Shown here: positions 61,701 to 64,000 of the stretch, piece after piece
Layout of the letters: every line of letters starts with the position of its first letter
Position numbering within the stretch: the stretch's first letter is position 1
DNA from: DATATB01 sp036268995
GTDB taxonomy: Bacteria; Planctomycetota; Planctomycetia; Pirellulales; PNKZ01
Direction of reading: 5' to 3'
Assembly: GCA_036268995.1 (NCBI GenBank)
Contig: DATATB010000143.1
Span: forward strand, 39,604 to 103,603
Length of the DNA stretch: 64,000 nucleotides
Notes under the pieces: model-generated
The model's database searches: none
What the model was told of the DNA's origin: nothing
The model's input: the letters and a program-made list of their open reading frames with translations, nothing else
Position numbers and translations under genes: made by a program

Positions 61701-64000
61701 AAATGTTCGAGCTTGCCGGTGCCAAGGGCCCTTACTTCGTCCCGGCGGCCATCGAGCAGCTCGCGGAGTTGTTTGGCCGCTTCCGCCTCTTGTGGATCGG
61801 TCAGTTCGGCGCCAGTTTCCACAGCGTCGATAAACGCCAGGTTCTGTTCACGTGTGCGTTGTTCGAAGAATCGCCCAGCGCCCTTGAGCTTGGCCTCGAC
61901 AATCGCATTCCGCCTGGCGAGTTCGGCGGCCATTTCACGGGTTGCTAGCGCTGTCACTTTTGCAGATTCGCCTCGCGTGGCAGGCGCCAGCAGACTACGT
62001 AGTTGATCGGCACCCTCAGTCACGGCCGCAGTCATCGAGCCGGCCGACGCCGCTGCCTTACCCGAGATTTCACGGAGTGCGTCCGGCGTGCTCCCCACCT
62101 TTGAGCCGGGCTGTTTCTTGCCAGAGGCAGCACCGAACCCAAGAACCTTGTGCTCGCCGCCTTCGTCATTCACCGACAACTTGTCGGCAATGTTACCGTC
62201 AGCATCATCGCGGCGCTTCTTTGCCGGCGCAATCTGCTGGGTGTCCTCGCCGGTCGCCGACGGCGTTTGAGCCTCGGCCGGCGCTGCGCGCCTTCCCATA
62301 CGCCGCTTCCCGCGTAGCGGAATCTCGACCTTCTGGCCACCCTTACCGGAAAATACCACATGATCGATCGTGGTCTCGGTCCCTTCGAGATCAGTCATGC
62401 CGACATACTTCTGGCCGACCCCCGGTTTGACGTAAGCCAACGTCACATGCGGTTTGTACTCCGGATGCGTGTCGGTGTGCTCGAGGGCAGACGCAATCTT
62501 GGCGTTTAGCCGGTGCAAATCCTCACTGTGCACGTCGAGCTTCACGACGTCATGTTGTGATCCGCCGCGCTGGCCGCTGGCCTCGGTTGCCGGGAACACG
62601 CTCGACTTGCCGATTCGGACGCGGATGGGTGGTTCACTCTCGATCAGCTTACGGACAGCCTCCGCATCGTCGGTGTGCAGACCGAACTTGACGGTCACGT
62701 GCGGCTCGGGCTCCCGGCCTTCTTCGGCCAGGTCCGCCGCAGAGATATTTTTCGCAGCCTTGGCCACACGCCCTGCGATTTCGTCAGGTAGGTTGATCTG
62801 CGTGCTACTGAACTTCTTGGTTTCAGCGGCAGCCGTCGTGGACGTTGAAGCCTTCTCGGCCAGGTCGTTCAAGAGAGCAGCCGCGGATTCAGCACGTTTA
62901 CCGAAGTCGCCGCCGCGACCCTCGATCTCTTTGAGCCCACTCATTAGCCGATCGAAGTCGGCACGATTCACGAGCATCCCAGCCCTGGCCGCTTTATCAA
63001 CGACCTGTTCGACCAGGCCACCGGTTGCCTTTGGCCTAGTGGTATTTGCTGCCGTGGCCTGTGCCTCGCTCCAGAGCTTGTCCGCGTAGCTGTCGCCAAC
63101 CCCGCTGGCCATCGCACCGAGAGCGCCAGATAGTTCGCTTGCACTGTTTGCGTTTGCCACCGCCGGTGTTTGAGTCGCGCCCACCGCCGGCGCTGCCTCA
63201 GTGTTGGTCGTCTTTTTTCCCATCCGCCTCTTTGGTGTTTGCGGAGGGAGCGCCGCTGCTGACTGCCCAGTCGAGGCAACCTGTTGCGCATTAACTTGCT
63301 GGTCGACCCCGGCCGGCGCTGGCTGTGTCTTGACTGACGCTGTGTCAGTTGGCTGCGCCTGGGCGGATGATCCGGCCGGCGGCCGCACCCTGGCGAACGT
63401 TCCCAGCGGAGTCGTGGCGGATTCGATCGACGGATGATTGGGCACCGGAGCGCCGTCCGGCACGCGCTGCCACTTACCAGGCCCTGGAGGGCCGGACGCT
63501 TCGGCGTGGATCGCCGCCTGCTGCGGATTGGCCACCGCCTCACGCACCCAGTTCAGCCACTGCCGGCGGACTTTGGCATCTTGTGGCCGGCCTTGCAGCG
63601 GCGGCAGATCGGGATCGGCCGCCTGCATGACCTGTACGGTGTGCGTCGGGCTCTCCGCCAATTTCTGGGCGGCCGCCGGATTCTGTTCGGCCCACATTAC
63701 CGCCGACGTCGGATCAGAGTAAAAATCCGTGTAGAGCTTGCGTTCTTCGGCCGCCTTCCGCTCGGCCTTAGCCTCCCAGCCTCCCTGTTGAGATGGCGCC
63801 TGCTGCTGCACACTCGCCGCGGTCTCGACTGGCACTGGGCTGGTTGTTTCCCCGCCTTCAGTCGCAGTTGGATTACCTGGAGCGGACATCGCTGGAGCTT
63901 GCGGCGAGGCAGCCTGTTCAGTTGCCGGCTGGATGGTCTGCCCAGCCGGGCCGGCAGCCTGTCGTGATCTCTGCCAGCGATCGAGGATATTGCCGCCCGA
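58778..64000 (-). CDS. Giant phage polyvalent protein (2H phosphoesterase, zincin, LPD38-like), 5'-truncated
   Basis: A very large protein; the frame stays open to the window edge, so the start lies outside (the ATG at 63889 is internal, and codons before it keep the same Gln/Pro/Ala-rich composition). About 1740 residues are visible. Counting from the ATG at 63889, low-complexity Ala/Gln/Pro sequence runs to about 330. Then comes a 2H phosphoesterase with paired HxT motifs (HVTVKFG near 398, HVTLAYV near 480). A long helical region follows, with a zincin-type metallopeptidase motif LAHEIGHQID near 910. Further on, a membrane/helical region with VGWNLGTVRELGGG near 1275 matches the LPD38-type domain of polyvalent proteins. 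The end is helical and basic. Such proteins are injected with phage DNA or sit in the virion. Confidence 0.85.
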   Translation of the reverse strand, partial: SGGNILDRWQRSRQAAGPAGQTIQPATEQAASPQAPAMSAPGNPTATEGGETTSPVPVETAASVQQQAPSQQGGWEAKAERKAAEERKLYTDFYSDPTSAVMWAEQNPAAAQKLAESPTHTVQVMQAADPDLPPLQGRPQDAKVRRQWLNWVREAVANPQQAAIHAEASGPPGPGKWQRVPDGAPVPNHPSIESATTPLGTFARVRPPAGSSAQAQPTDTASVKTQPAPAGVDQQVNAQQVASTGQSAAALPPQTPKRRMGKKTTNTEAAPAVGATQTPAVANANSASELSGALGAMASGVGDSYADKLWSEAQATAANTTRPKATGGLVEQVVDKAARAGMLVNRADFDRLMSGLKEIEGRGGDFGKRAESAAALLNDLAEKASTSTTAAAETKKFSSTQINLPDEIAGRVAKAAKNISAADLAEEGREPEPHVTVKFGLHTDDAEAVRKLIESEPPIRVRIGKSSVFPATEASGQRGGSQHDVVKLDVHSEDLHRLNAKIASALEHTDTHPEYKPHVTLAYVKPGVGQKYVGMTDLEGTETTIDHVVFSGKGGQKVEIPLRGKRRMGRRAAPAEAQTPSATGEDTQQIAPAKKRRDDADGNIADKLSVNDEGGEHKVLGFGAASGKKQPGSKVGSTPDALREISGKAAASAGSMTAAVTEGADQLRSLLAPATRGESAKVTALATREMAAELARRNAIVEAKLKGAGRFFEQRTREQNLAFIDAVETGAELTDPQEAEAAKQLRELLDGRRDEVRALGTGKLEHFIQDYFPHIWTDPKKAGSVMRAIAGKRPLEGSKGFLKNRTLPTTKAGIEAGLEPVSFNPVDLTMLKLRELDRYIMAQRLLNEDLKLKGLAVYVKAHEQPPEGFAKYNDRMFTVYGPPTVTIAEHVDENVLNGLEAVAKELAVKHERLPSAGRRALGFSVQGGNRVVTQNAAPLSVLAHEIGHQIDHLFGMQKVFGLEGKGRGGELAEELRNIADLRFDGKDPSEVTANARAYTRKAAEKMAQVVEAYVHAPERMREVAPRVYKKFDAFLDSHDELRPMRDIKTSLALKRIEFEKAHGGMLIMGSFYGPAEAVKVLNNYLSPGLRETSGLFRGYLGAANVLNQCQLGWSAFHLGFTSVDAATSKLSLAIENTAHGELSHAVKHLGQVPLAPVTNAILGSKVLEEYSKPGSQGGEIAAIVEALVAGGGRAHMDRFYATDIAKNVARMFREGGWKNYLGGVLQAPFAATELAAKPIMEYIVPRQKLGVFADMMRAEMRRRPNMTHDELRDAAAKAWDSTDNRMGQLVYDNLFWHKVTKDLAMASTRSVGWNLGTVRELGGGAVDFAAQGKNLVIAQDVELTHRMAYVVALPIMAGMLGAITQYLFTGLPPDSLKDLFFPRTGEKDAEGRDERVSLPTYIKDLYAYAHAPGQTVENKLHPLLGTLAEMLSNEDFYGTAIRNEDDSWVQQALDVAKHIGESFVPFGVRGAMKLSDEGAPLHKKFLPFVGVTPAPSSIIKSQAEQLAQSLAAEHMPKVTRTKEQAERSMGKRDLVKKIRTEGPAAEDDIEAAIEAGTIKPQDVKELRTRADMSSLEASVKHLPADEAMKVYRLADEAERRKLYWMVQAKIANNESHSLAEKKAMVKELGAPPAGGHEQAKELRDAAAEFAGQILYKLTGPPLKRRLGENLARYHDRLAKHVQDVKEAKQSLGLLTMDRRAMVSALRGAARKRGDQTTSDAFTARLRRLGAQIDSRGAARP

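Overview
This is a GC-rich bacterial chromosome segment from a planctomycete, most likely Pirellulales-like and possibly metagenome-derived. The lineage call rests on families that are largely confined to or expanded in Planctomycetes. These are two tandem sets of DUF1501 genes with DUF1549/DUF1553 genes (one carrying a PSCyt1 haem motif), Tat-exported Gfo/Idh/MocA oxidoreductases, a DUF1080 protein, a TMTC-like membrane protein with TPRs, and many GTAG-type REP palindromes. No rRNA, complete tRNA or CRISPR array was seen.

Layout. 1-7.9 kb: a paired DUF1553/DUF1501 cluster. 8-14.1 kb: a 2-hydroxyacid dehydrogenase, a 58-residue membrane protein, miaB and glnE. 14.3-18.5 kb (minus strand): a three-gene overlapping operon of an adenylation-carrier (A-PCP) enzyme, a cytochrome P450 and a two-lobed GNAT/FemAB-like acyltransferase, a compact tailoring cluster whose product is unknown. 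18.8-21.5 kb: a secreted oxidoreductase, a frameshifted lipoprotein and an EF-hand protein. 21.6-25.4 kb (minus): a TMTC/TPR membrane protein, then an ECF sigma / anti-sigma / membrane-anchored coiled protein operon with overlapping starts. 25.7-36.7 kb: single housekeeping and metabolic genes (rlmN, M20 peptidase, GH15, HAD, lipoate ligase, SUI1/YciH, an ArsR + SRPBCC pair, a neutral ceramidase). 36.9-47.3 kb: a beta-propeller protein, a RAYT transposase nested in a tandem REP array, DUF1080, an M41-like mini-zincin, a large membrane protein, a chimeric ThuA-like gene, and a secreted protein built of two copies of one module.

47.6-54.4 kb is a coherent catabolic island: an S9 dipeptidyl-peptidase-like protease, then tightly packed genes for a hydroxyproline/proline-type racemase, a D-amino-acid (D-hydroxyproline-type) dehydrogenase and a DapA-family deaminase, divergent from a PAS-AraC regulator. 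Together they fit trans-4-hydroxy-L-proline catabolism fed by peptide breakdown.

54.5-64 kb looks like an integrated phage-type element with a decayed left edge. It holds a tRNA 3'-end fragment (possible attachment site), a small Lys-rich gene, a gene broken by an amber codon, an excisionase-like HTH gene, two surface proteins sharing a Gly-Leu-Ser-Gly N-terminus, and a giant polyvalent protein (2H phosphoesterase + HEIGH zincin + LPD38-like region) whose 5' end lies beyond the window.

Intergenic DNA is dense in structured repeats: several REP/BIME families bounded by GTAG/CTAC, degenerate heptamer tandem arrays that run into start or stop codons, and a 32-bp perfect inverted repeat upstream of the sigma-factor operon. 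All domain and substrate assignments come from reading motifs by eye; no database search was run.
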